Shown: in pieces, positions 15,631 through 23,368 of the stretch
Numbering within the stretch: the first letter of the stretch is position 1
How the letters are laid out: each line of letters begins with the position of its first letter
Origin: Candidatus Schekmanbacteria bacterium
Lineage (GTDB): Bacteria; SZUA-182
Direction of reading: 5' to 3'
Assembly (NCBI GenBank): GCA_016235675.1
Contig: JACRJN010000130.1
Span: forward strand, 1 to 34,157
DNA: 34,157 nt
Position numbers and translations under genes: made by a program
The notes under the pieces: generated by a model
Seen by the model: only the letters and a program-made list of their open reading frames with translations
Databases searched by the model: none
Told to the model about the DNA's origin: nothing

Positions 15631-15643
15631 ACGGGGTAACCAT

Positions 15644-17170
15644 ATGTATACTCAAACCAATGAAAGAGATTTCCTGTTTTCGGTTTATACCGAAAGCGAG
15701 CGCCATGTTCCGGCGTTAAGGCAATGGGCTGAAAAGGGTGTATATCGCAACCCCCTGGATAACTCATTGATGATAAATTATCCGCCTATCACCGTTGCGC
15801 CTCCGATCAATCCCGCTGATTATGCCACTTTCGAGCAGGCTCTGTCCAGTTGCCCGGACTGCGGAATAAGTCTCTATGTCCATATCCCGGTTTGCACCAG
15901 AAAATGCACCTACTGCAACTATTATTCGCTGGTCGGCCAGAAAGTTTCTGATAACTATATCGACTTATTGGAAAAAGAACTGGCGATATACAAAAGTATC
16001 TTAGGAGCAAAACCGGTTACCATCCGTTCCATATATTTAGGCGGCGGAACTCCCAGTTTGTTGAGCACAAAACAGGTGGAAAGAATTTTGGGATTTATCA
16101 ACAAATCCTTCCAGGTGCAGGATGGCGCCGAAATCAGCATGGAGTTTCATCCCGAACTGGTCAACCAGGAGAAAGCGGCACAATACCTGCAGACGATTTC
16201 CGCCTTAGGCGTCAATCGTGTAAGCACCGGGATTCAATCCCTGGACGACGGGGTGCTCAGGGCCATTAACCGCGGGCACACCAAGACGGAGGCCATGGCC
16301 TTCATGGACTTGATTACCCAGCAAAATTTTCAAAAGGTGAATTTCGATATAATTTACGGCGGGCTGCCCTTCCAGTCCCTTAAATCGGTATATGAGACGC
16401 TCAAACACCTGCTGACCTTTAAACCGACCAGTATTACCAAGCACTTCTGCGAGATAAAAAAGGAATCGGTAGATTTCTGCCGTTACAAAAGCAGTACCCC
16501 GCTCTACCCAAGCTGGACGGAGAATATCCACACTCAAACCCTGATCGACATGTTTCTGACCGAGAACGGGTATCAGAAAGAGTTGCTCCATATGTACACC
16601 AGCGTTCATTCCCTGTTTTCCCATCAGAAACAAAAATGGAGCCAGCGGGAAACTATTCTTATGTGTTTAGGGCCGGGAACTTACGGCTGGATTTTCCACA
16701 ATAACACCCCTAAAAACTTGGTGTTGTACAAGAGCTTTTCCCTGAAGGATTATGAAAACATGGTGCTGAACAACATCATCCCGATCGAGCGGCTGGCCAC
16801 CCTGGAAAAAGACGAAACCAGCCGGCGGCATATCCAATACGCTTTAAATTATGGCTACATCGACAAGACCTATCTGCAAGCGCTCATCGACGGGGCGGAA
16901 ACCGGCACCGGAAAGGAGATAAACCTGCTGATCAATAAACTGGAAGATAACCAGTTTCTTAACCAGACTCAAGGTTGTTATAAGATCAGCGCATTAGGGG
17001 AATATCTGTCGGATGAGATTAAAGCCTTGTTCGCAAGCGAAGATGCGCTTGACCGGCGGCCTGGGGACGATATTCACGCCGCACATCACTGGTATCCCAA
17101 CACGGATTTAATCAGACGCTTTAAACATATTATTTTACATGACGGTAATTATAATTCATTAACCTTGTAA
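15644..17170 (+). CDS. HemN/HemW-like radical SAM protein
   Basis: This 508-residue protein belongs to the coproporphyrinogen III oxidase-like radical SAM family. The 4Fe-4S motif is C84-x3-C88-x2-C91 in VHIPVCTRKCTYCNYY, followed by YLGGGTPSLL and a TGIQSLDDGVL segment, both typical of HemN/HemW. The middle and C-terminal regions (residues about 300-500) do not fit classic HemN closely. The family includes haem biosynthetic oxidases, haem chaperones and methyltransferases, so the reaction cannot be assigned. GGGG lies 7 nt before the ATG. The gene is tightly linked to the UbiA gene and is probably co-transcribed, which suggests a shared pathway. Confidence 0.8.
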   Translation: MYTQTNERDFLFSVYTESERHVPALRQWAEKGVYRNPLDNSLMINYPPITVAPPINPADYATFEQALSSCPDCGISLYVHIPVCTRKCTYCNYYSLVGQKVSDNYIDLLEKELAIYKSILGAKPVTIRSIYLGGGTPSLLSTKQVERILGFINKSFQVQDGAEISMEFHPELVNQEKAAQYLQTISALGVNRVSTGIQSLDDGVLRAINRGHTKTEAMAFMDLITQQNFQKVNFDIIYGGLPFQSLKSVYETLKHLLTFKPTSITKHFCEIKKESVDFCRYKSSTPLYPSWTENIHTQTLIDMFLTENGYQKELLHMYTSVHSLFSHQKQKWSQRETILMCLGPGTYGWIFHNNTPKNLVLYKSFSLKDYENMVLNNIIPIERLATLEKDETSRRHIQYALNYGYIDKTYLQALIDGAETGTGKEINLLINKLEDNQFLNQTQGCYKISALGEYLSDEIKALFASEDALDRRPGDDIHAAHHWYPNTDLIRRFKHIILHDGNYNSLTL

Positions 17171-17193
17171 ATAAAATTGTGCTGGCCTCTTTT

Positions 17194-17250
17194 TGTCATT
17201 CCCGCAGAAAACGGTGCAATGGCTGGATTCCCGGTTTCACGGGAATGACA
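17194..17250. repeat. TGTCATTCCCG...CGGGAATGACA inverted repeat (copy 1)
   Basis: TGTCATTCCCG and CGTGAAACC/GGGAATGACA ends pair across the segment. A second copy occurs at 17331-17404. No gene is recognised between 17171 and about 17491. Confidence 0.7.
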
Positions 17251-17260
17251 TTTTGAGGAT

Positions 17261-17447
17261 TGGTAGCACAGGCATCTTGCCTGTGTCATGTCATATCATT
17301 TTCTAGTTGATATGGCAAACTGTCATTCCCGAACGCCTTAATCGGGAATCTGGTTTTTCAAGCAGTTAAAACCGGATTCCCGATAACACCATTCGGGAAT
17401 GACAACTAGAAAACGATAGCACAGGCTGGAAGCCTGTGCTACCGGAG
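17261..17447. repeat. Nested repeat: TCATTCCCG element inside a TAGCACAGGC element
   Basis: The outer arms are TAGCACAGGC...GCCTGTG (about 17262-17285) and TAGCACAGGCtggaaGCCTGTGCTA (about 17415-17442). Inside are TTTTCTAGTTG and CAACTAGAAAA arms (about 17300 and 17402), and inside those a second TGTCATTCCCG...CGGGAATGACA element (17331-17404). Confidence 0.6.
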
Positions 17448-17491
17448 ATTGAGAACAAGCCGAAAGAAATTAAATTTCTACATCAGGATGA

Positions 17492-17656
17492 AAAATTCTG
17501 TTTAACTTTAGTAACTATAAAAGACGAAACGCTTTTCCGGCCATAACCGACCCAATCAAGCAAACCCTGCAAACCAAGTTCTCCGACCGGGTTAGTTTCG
17601 CTAGCCTGGAGTGTCTGCTCTACAGTCACGATCTGGGAACGCCTCCACCCGCGCTT
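17492..17656 (+). other. In-frame coding extension upstream of the oxidase start, without a start codon
   Basis: The reading frame of the FAD oxidase stays open back to a TGA at 17489-17491. The last part of this stretch translates to FSDRVSFASLECLLYSHD and LGTPPPALVP, which resembles the N-terminus of glycolate-oxidase-type proteins. No ATG, GTG or TTG lies in frame; only ATT, CTG and ATA are available. Either a rare start codon is used or the true start has been lost. Confidence 0.55.
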
Positions 17657-19405
17657 GTGCCGTTAATCAGCCGGCGTATTGCCGAAGGAATCGTCCAGCC
17701 TTGCGATGAGCCGGAATTGATCTGGCTGCTTAAGTTTGCCGATCAACATAAAATCCCGCTTACCCCCAGAGGAAAGGGAACCTCCGGTTACGGCGGAGCT
17801 GTTCCCAGATACGGCGGTCTGGTGGTGGATTTTACCCGGATGAACAAGCTGTTGAGTATCGACGCAGCCAAATGTACCGTGACTGTTGAACCGGGAATGG
17901 TCTGGCTGGATTTGGAGGCCAAACTGGCTGATTATGGGCTGTCCCTGAGGCTTTATCCCGGCAGCGCCCCGTCGTCTACCGTTGCCGGATGGCTGGCTCA
18001 GGGGGGAAGCGGTTTCGGAAGTTACAGTTATGGCTGGTTTGGCGACAATGTCGTCAGCGCCAGGGTGGTTTTGCCGGATGGTGAGGCGGTTAGTTATACT
18101 GCGGATGCCTTGGATTTAGTAAAGGATGCCGGGGGCCTAACCGGTTTTATCAGCGCCATTACCATTAAAGTCAAGCCCGCCGGGAAAATGCACATCTTAA
18201 CCGCCGCGCTAAAAACGGAATCCCAGCTTAGCGGGCTGCTGAACGCGATCGTTCAAAAGGGGCTTGATCTCTGGTCTGTAAGCTTTGTTAACCCTTACCG
18301 GGAACAGCTACAAAACAAGCTGCGTGAACCGCCAACCCCGGCAGCGGATTCTTACCTGATTATTTTTGTTTATCCCGATGGGAAAACCGCTACCACAAGC
18401 GAGTTGGAAGCCCTGGTCGGCACTTATCATGGCCGGGTTTTGGAACCGGAATTTTCCGAACGGCTCTGGCAGGAACGCTTCCACTCGCTTCAAATCAAAA
18501 AGCTTGCCCCCTCGCTGATTTCCACCAAAGTAGCCATTCCCCTGGCTTCTTTGGAAACAGCCCTGGGGAATTGCCGTAAATTAAAGCCTTCCCTCGCCAT
18601 AGAGGGTGTAATTTTGCGCGAAAAAACCGGCCTGTTCCAGGCGGTTTTATTGGGATTTATCCTGCATGACGAGCGGAAAGTCAGCTATAATCTGGTTTAC
18701 AGCCTGTCTTTAAGCTTTATTAAGCTGGCCGAAAAAATCGGCGGCAGACCTTGCTCCATCGGGATTTATTTTAAGTATCAGGCCGCAAAAATCCTGGGGG
18801 AGTCCCGTTTACAGCGGATTATCGGGCATAAACAACAGACCGATCCGCATAATATTCTGAACCCAGGCAAGATTATCGGACAGGACATGCTTTATTATCT
18901 GATGACCTTGACCTGGAAAGCCGAACCCATCGTGCGCTGGCTGGCCAATCGTGTTCCTCGGAGGGACTCGGAATTTTCAAATATACCGTTTCTGGATCGT
19001 GATAATCACCCCCACCCCGTCCCTCCCCCATCAAGGGGGAGGGGGATAAATTCCCTCCCCCCTTGCGGGGGAGGGTTAGGGTGGGGGGATAGGTTAATAT
19101 CTTCTAAGTCCCTGAGAAACACACGATCTGAACCTGCGGGGAACGGGACTAAAGTCCCTGCTCCTAAAAACTCTCGCAAAACCTGGAACGCATTTTGCTG
19201 CGACCAGTGCGGATTCTGCCTGAAAGGCTGTCCGCAATTTCAGGGATGGGAATCCCGCTCCCCCAAAGGCTACTGGTACCTCCAACGTCTGCTTATTCAG
19301 AATCGGTATAACCCGTCTGAAATTAACCTGCCGCCGTTGTCCTGCCTCAACTGCAACCGCTGCCTGACTATTTGCCCCCAGGCGCTGTTGCCTTATCCCT
19401 GTTAG
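17657..19405 (+). CDS. FAD-linked oxidase with C-terminal 4Fe-4S pair (GlcD/GlpC-like), possibly decaying
   Basis: Read from GTG this protein has 582 residues. Residues about 10-200 form a FAD-binding type 4 (PCMH) domain (LTPRGKGTSGYGGAV, TVEPGMVW, PSSTVAGWLAQGGSGFGSY); residues up to about 420 fit the FAD-oxidase C domain, ending in HNILNPGKI. Two 4Fe-4S motifs follow: C515/C518/C521/C525 and C563/C566/C569/C573. Such proteins oxidise 2-hydroxy acids such as glycolate or D-lactate. Three oddities are visible. Homology continues upstream without a start codon. Residues about 436-486 are encoded by a mobile repeat. The protein stops just after the second cluster, at a further repeat, without the CCG domains usual in fused proteins. 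It may be a pseudogene. Confidence 0.78.
   Translation: MPLISRRIAEGIVQPCDEPELIWLLKFADQHKIPLTPRGKGTSGYGGAVPRYGGLVVDFTRMNKLLSIDAAKCTVTVEPGMVWLDLEAKLADYGLSLRLYPGSAPSSTVAGWLAQGGSGFGSYSYGWFGDNVVSARVVLPDGEAVSYTADALDLVKDAGGLTGFISAITIKVKPAGKMHILTAALKTESQLSGLLNAIVQKGLDLWSVSFVNPYREQLQNKLREPPTPAADSYLIIFVYPDGKTATTSELEALVGTYHGRVLEPEFSERLWQERFHSLQIKKLAPSLISTKVAIPLASLETALGNCRKLKPSLAIEGVILREKTGLFQAVLLGFILHDERKVSYNLVYSLSLSFIKLAEKIGGRPCSIGIYFKYQAAKILGESRLQRIIGHKQQTDPHNILNPGKIIGQDMLYYLMTLTWKAEPIVRWLANRVPRRDSEFSNIPFLDRDNHPHPVPPPSRGRGINSLPPCGGGLGWGDRLISSKSLRNTRSEPAGNGTKVPAPKNSRKTWNAFCCDQCGFCLKGCPQFQGWESRSPKGYWYLQRLLIQNRYNPSEINLPPLSCLNCNRCLTICPQALLPYPC
18963..19112. mobile_element. MITE-like 150-bp element (copy 2), in frame inside a gene
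   Basis: It is nearly identical to 7907-8055, with GGGACT and AGTCCC ends. At 150 bp it is a multiple of three, and in the oxidase frame it has no stop codon. It encodes a low-complexity stretch (HPHPVPPPSRGRG, LPPCGGGLGWG) between the flavin domain and the iron-sulfur domain. Confidence 0.9.
19145..19158. repeat. GGGACTAAAGTCCC palindrome in the oxidase linker
   Basis: This is a perfect 14-bp palindrome 32 bp after the 150-bp element. It suggests that the repeat-derived linker of the oxidase extends further, to about residue 505. Confidence 0.55.
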
Positions 19406-19505
19406 GCTTCAGGCTTCGGGCTCTGGGCTTCAGGCTAATTCAAATACCCTCCAGGGGAGGTCTCTTTCTATTCCTGAAGCCCGAAGCCCAGAGCCTGAAA
19501 CCTGA
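19404..19505. repeat. GGCTTCAGG long inverted repeat
   Basis: AGGCTTCAGGCTTCGGGCT and GGGCTTCAGG on the left pair with CCTGAAGCCCGAAGCCC and AGAGCCTGAAACCT on the right. The left end overlaps the TAG stop of the oxidase gene. A half copy is at 2128-2178. Confidence 0.75.
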
Positions 19506-19533
19506 TTTAACTAATTGACCAATCAGAGAATTT

Positions 19534-21783
19534 ATGCCAAAATGGGGAACTATGGAAAAACAAATTCTGGTTCAGGTAGCCTTCAATTTCCCCGGCGAGC
19601 AGGATTTTAGCTATATTCTCCCCCCGGAGTTGGCCGGAATCGCCCAAATCGGGCAGAGAGTATCAGTCCCTTTCGCCAACCGCCGTCTGATCGGCTATCT
19701 GTCGGCCATACACACGCCTAAGCCTGAGAATGATATTCAACTAAAATCCGTGATGGAAATTTTAGACCCGGAACCGCTGCTGGACGCACATTCCTTACAG
19801 CTTGCCAAATGGATCGGGGAGTATTATTGCTGCCCCTGGGGGATGGTGCTGGAAAGCTTTCTTCCGCCCGGTTTGAAGGGCAAGACCATTTTGAGGCCCA
19901 AACAGCAGAAATACTATCAATTAGCGCTAACCCGAATTGAAGCTGAAAGCCGATGTCTGGAATTACGCGCTCCCCGGCAAGTTCAATTAATCAGGTTGTT
20001 ATTAGAAAGGGATACCCCGGTCAGCGCAGAGGAATTACGGGATCAGGGTGAATTCTCCCCTTCCGCCCTGCAAGGATTACTGGAGAAAAAGATCATCGAG
20101 GTGTTCGAGCGGGAAAAATTGCCGCAAGTCTATTATGGCCGGGATGCAGCCTCCAAAACCAGGCCGTCTCCGACCGCCAGTCAGCAAAAAGCCCTGGAGC
20201 GGATCAGGGAGGGGCTGGAACAAAATAAATTCGTTTGTCTGTTGCTGCACGGGGTGACCGGCAGCGGCAAGACCGAGGTCTATTTACAGGCGGTGGAGCA
20301 GGTTTTGCAAAGGGGGAAGCAGGCGTTGATTCTGGTGCCGGAGATCGCCCTCACCCCGCAGTTGGTGGAACGTTTCCGCTCCCGGTTCGGGGAGCGCATC
20401 GGCTTGCTGCACAGTCAGATGAATAAGCGCGAGCGTCTTTGGGAGTGGCAGAGATTGAGGCAGGGGATTGCTGCGGTCGGCATCGGGGTAAGGTCGGCGA
20501 TCTTAGCCCCTCTGCCTTATCTGGGGCTGATTGTGGTGGATGAGGAACACGAAACCAGTTTTAAGCAGGACAAAATGCCGCGCTATCACGCCAGGGATGT
20601 GGCGGTCATGCGCGCCAAGATGCTCAATATCCCGGTGATTATCGGCAGCGCCACTCCGTCGCTGGAAAGTTACTACAACACCCAGAACGGCAAGGCCGGA
20701 TTGATTCATATGCCTGAGCGCATCCAGGGGAGTTCCCTTCCGGAAGTGATTGCGCTGGATTTGCGCGGCCAAAAAGGGGTGGAGCCGCCTTTGTTTGCCC
20801 CTCAGCTAAAGGATGCGCTAAACGACCGTCTGCAAAAGGGCGAGCAGAGTCTGCTTTTTTTAAACCGCCGCGGCCATTACTCATTCGCTCTGTGCAAGGA
20901 ATGCGGCCAGTGCGTTAAATGCCCGCAGTGCAGTGTATCTTTGACGTATCATTCCCACGGACATGTGCAGCGCTGTCATTATTGCGATTATATCGCCGAG
21001 CCGCTGACTGAGTGCCCGCAGTGCAAAGGGGCTTTGCTCAGCTACGCCGGTCTGGGCACGCAGCGGCTGGAAAAAGAGGTGCAGGCGCTTTTCCCGCAGG
21101 CGCGTGTTATGCGGATGGATCGGGACAGCACGCGGGGCAAAAACGCTCATTGGGACTTTTTTGCCGCCCTGAAAAATAAAGAGGTGGATATTATCCTGGG
21201 TACGCAGATGATCGCCAAAGGCCTGGATTTTCCCGGCATCACCCTGGTGGGGGTGATCGCCGCCGACCTGATTTTGAACTTTCCGGATTTCCGCGCCGCC
21301 GAGCATACCTTTCAGTTATTGACCCAGGTAGTGGGAAGAGCCGGGCGGGGTGAAAGTGCGGGGCTGGCGATTATTCAAACCTTCCTGCCCGATCATTACA
21401 GCATCCAGGCGGCCTGCCGCCATGATTATCAGGGTTTCTATCAGAGCGAAATGCACTACCGGCGGGATTTGGGCTATCCGCCTTTTTACCGGCTGACTAA
21501 TTTGTTGTTGCGCAGCAAAGACCAGGATTTGCCGGGACGCACCGCCAGGCAACTGGTCAATTACCTTAGCCGGGCAAAGATTGAGGGCTTGCGGGTTTTG
21601 GGCGCCAATCAGGCGCCGCTGTCCATGTTGCGGGGTGAATATCGCTGGCAGGTCTTGATCAAAGCACCTTCCACCGCCGTGATCCGCCAAGGGGTGAATA
21701 AGGCGCTGGAATTCTGGCGCAAGGAGCAGCTACCCTCCAGATTGAGGCTGGATATTGATGTGGATGCGATTAGTTTATTGTAA
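19534..21783 (+). CDS. priA: Primosomal replication restart helicase PriA
   Basis: PriA recognises stalled or repaired forks and reloads the replisome. The protein has 749 residues. The N-terminal 3'-end-binding domain covers about residues 1-100, Walker A is GVTGSGKT at 240-247 and the DEEH box is at 336-339. A zinc-binding region follows, with CKECGQCVKCPQC and CHYCDYIAEPLTECPQC. The helicase C domain contains GTQMIAKGLDFP and QVVGRAGRG. The length and domain order are typical. The start is ambiguous: MPKWGTMEKQ has two possible Met codons, and MEKQILV at 19552 is preceded closely by GGGGA. No clear promoter is visible because the upstream gap is a repeat. Confidence 0.96.
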   Translation: MPKWGTMEKQILVQVAFNFPGEQDFSYILPPELAGIAQIGQRVSVPFANRRLIGYLSAIHTPKPENDIQLKSVMEILDPEPLLDAHSLQLAKWIGEYYCCPWGMVLESFLPPGLKGKTILRPKQQKYYQLALTRIEAESRCLELRAPRQVQLIRLLLERDTPVSAEELRDQGEFSPSALQGLLEKKIIEVFEREKLPQVYYGRDAASKTRPSPTASQQKALERIREGLEQNKFVCLLLHGVTGSGKTEVYLQAVEQVLQRGKQALILVPEIALTPQLVERFRSRFGERIGLLHSQMNKRERLWEWQRLRQGIAAVGIGVRSAILAPLPYLGLIVVDEEHETSFKQDKMPRYHARDVAVMRAKMLNIPVIIGSATPSLESYYNTQNGKAGLIHMPERIQGSSLPEVIALDLRGQKGVEPPLFAPQLKDALNDRLQKGEQSLLFLNRRGHYSFALCKECGQCVKCPQCSVSLTYHSHGHVQRCHYCDYIAEPLTECPQCKGALLSYAGLGTQRLEKEVQALFPQARVMRMDRDSTRGKNAHWDFFAALKNKEVDIILGTQMIAKGLDFPGITLVGVIAADLILNFPDFRAAEHTFQLLTQVVGRAGRGESAGLAIIQTFLPDHYSIQAACRHDYQGFYQSEMHYRRDLGYPPFYRLTNLLLRSKDQDLPGRTARQLVNYLSRAKIEGLRVLGANQAPLSMLRGEYRWQVLIKAPSTAVIRQGVNKALEFWRKEQLPSRLRLDIDVDAISLL

Positions 21784-21847
21784 AACTTTAGATGGCGTAG
21801 AAACAGGGAGACCTTTTTGTTTGCGTTGGGAAAAAATCTTAAATTTC

Positions 21848-21899
21848 GTAGTTCCAGCCCTTCAGGGCTGAATTTCCAGGGCTAAAGCCCTGGCACTAC
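21848..21899. repeat. REP/BIME-like element (GTAG...CTAC), 52 bp
   Basis: GTAG, hairpin AGCCCTtcAGGGCT, hairpin CCAGGGCtaaaGCCCTGG, CACTAC. It lies between the convergent 3' ends of priA and the radical SAM gene, where it could limit read-through. Confidence 0.85.
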
Positions 21900-21934
21900 G
21901 GCTACGGCGGGGGAATTCGATTCGGCTTGGGGAT

Positions 21935-23323
21935 TTAGCTTTGGCGAAACCCTCTAAAATTGCTGTCTTTTCCCAAATATAATTTTTGGGCTTGGTTAAG
22001 AACGGCGGCGGATTTATTCGCGAAATAATTTTTAATCAATCTGGTATTAGCCTCCAATAAACCCTTATGAAATTCTTCATTGTCCATATCGGTGAAATTG
22101 ATTGCCAATAAGTCTGAATTCAAATGTTTATTTTCGTAAAAGTCTTCACAATCCGCAAGCAAGCCTTGTTCGATGGCATAGTAATAGAGCGGAGAACCGG
22201 GGTAGGGCGTTACCGGACGGATAGTGCGCAATTGCGATCCGTCGTCATATTTCAATAGAAATTCCACGCCCTTATTTAACGTTTTTTTATTTTCACCGAT
22301 ATTGCCGAAGATGATATTAAATCCGGGGCTGATGCCTGCTTCTAAGGTTGCCGTAATGCCTTCCATTATTTGTTTTGTGGTTAAAGCTTTTTTCATGTTT
22401 TTTAATATCTGATCATCCATGGCCTCGATGCCGTAATTAATAAAAACACACCCGGCCTTTTTCATCAATCTTAACATTTCCGGTTTGGCAAAGTTTAATC
22501 GGCCATTACAATCCCACTTGATATTTAAATCGGCTTTAAGGAAATCTTCACATAACGCTGTCGTTCTGGCGATTGACGACATCAAAAGCTCATCGGAAAA
22601 AGCGATAAAGGTTATTCCGTAATCGGCTTTTAAAAATTTGATTTCTTCAATTATGGCTTCATTGCTTCTCGGTCTGAATCCTTCATCCAGCCGGTAGCAG
22701 AAGTTACAATGGAAAAGACAGCCTCTGCCGGATAACAGAGGCATGACAAAATCCCTGTTGGTGGTATGGGGCATTCTTAAGAGCCGATAATAATTTATCG
22801 GGAATAATTCGTAGGCCGGAAACGGGATGGTATTTATGTCTTCTATTAACGGTTGTCTCTCGTTAATGACGATTTTATTGTTATCCTTAAAGGCAATACC
22901 TTTAACTGAAGTTAAAGCTTCATGATTTTCCAGGGCTTTTAATAAATTAAGCATGGTTATTTCTCCCTCGCCGATAACCGCGACATCTGCTTTAGTTTTC
23001 TTTAAAAAGTACTCCGGTTCGGGGGAGGGGCCGTGTCCTCCGATTATATAAAACGGTCTTTGATGGGACTTGTTAATCGCCTCGGAAAGTTTTAGTAATT
23101 TTCTATATTGATAATATCCTGCGATAACGCTAATTCCGATCATGTCGAATTTATTTTTATTTAAGTATTGGGTTAAATGTGCGTCGGGATAATGATGCTG
23201 ATCCTGGTTATATATTTCCACAGCATAACCGGCCTTTACCAGAACGGCTGCAATATATCCTAATCCCTGCGGGAACCAGGAAATATATGAATCATTATCA
23301 TAAACCACCAGTAAAACTCTCAT
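21935..23323 (-). CDS. B12-binding radical SAM protein
   Basis: This 462-residue protein has an N-terminal cobalamin-binding-like Rossmann domain (residues about 1-140, GLGYIAAVL...DMIGISVIAGYY, IIGGHGPSPEPE) and a radical SAM domain with C202-x3-C206-x2-C209 (GCLFHCNFCY). Family members (BchE/HpnP type) perform methylations, cyclisations and other C-C bond chemistry, but the DxHxxG cobalamin-ligand motif is not evident. It is the last gene of the glycan run, 45 nt after the flippase gene, so it may modify a sugar or lipid intermediate of that pathway. The exact substrate cannot be read from the sequence. Confidence 0.87.
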   Translation of the reverse strand: MRVLLVVYDNDSYISWFPQGLGYIAAVLVKAGYAVEIYNQDQHHYPDAHLTQYLNKNKFDMIGISVIAGYYQYRKLLKLSEAINKSHQRPFYIIGGHGPSPEPEYFLKKTKADVAVIGEGEITMLNLLKALENHEALTSVKGIAFKDNNKIVINERQPLIEDINTIPFPAYELFPINYYRLLRMPHTTNRDFVMPLLSGRGCLFHCNFCYRLDEGFRPRSNEAIIEEIKFLKADYGITFIAFSDELLMSSIARTTALCEDFLKADLNIKWDCNGRLNFAKPEMLRLMKKAGCVFINYGIEAMDDQILKNMKKALTTKQIMEGITATLEAGISPGFNIIFGNIGENKKTLNKGVEFLLKYDDGSQLRTIRPVTPYPGSPLYYYAIEQGLLADCEDFYENKHLNSDLLAINFTDMDNEEFHKGLLEANTRLIKNYFANKSAAVLNQAQKLYLGKDSNFRGFRQS

Positions 23324-23368
23324 GCCGGTAAATCCCTTATCCTTACCTTTCTGATTAAAAAAAATTTT

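Noticed and set aside
15644-17170. Annotation as true oxygen-independent coproporphyrinogen oxidase HemN
   Set aside because: The CxxxCxxC and GGGTP motifs fit, but the C-terminal half is divergent and no haem gene is nearby, so only a family-level name is supported.
20881-21306. Minus-strand reading frame of 141 codons
   Set aside because: It is antisense within priA, with no recognisable domain.
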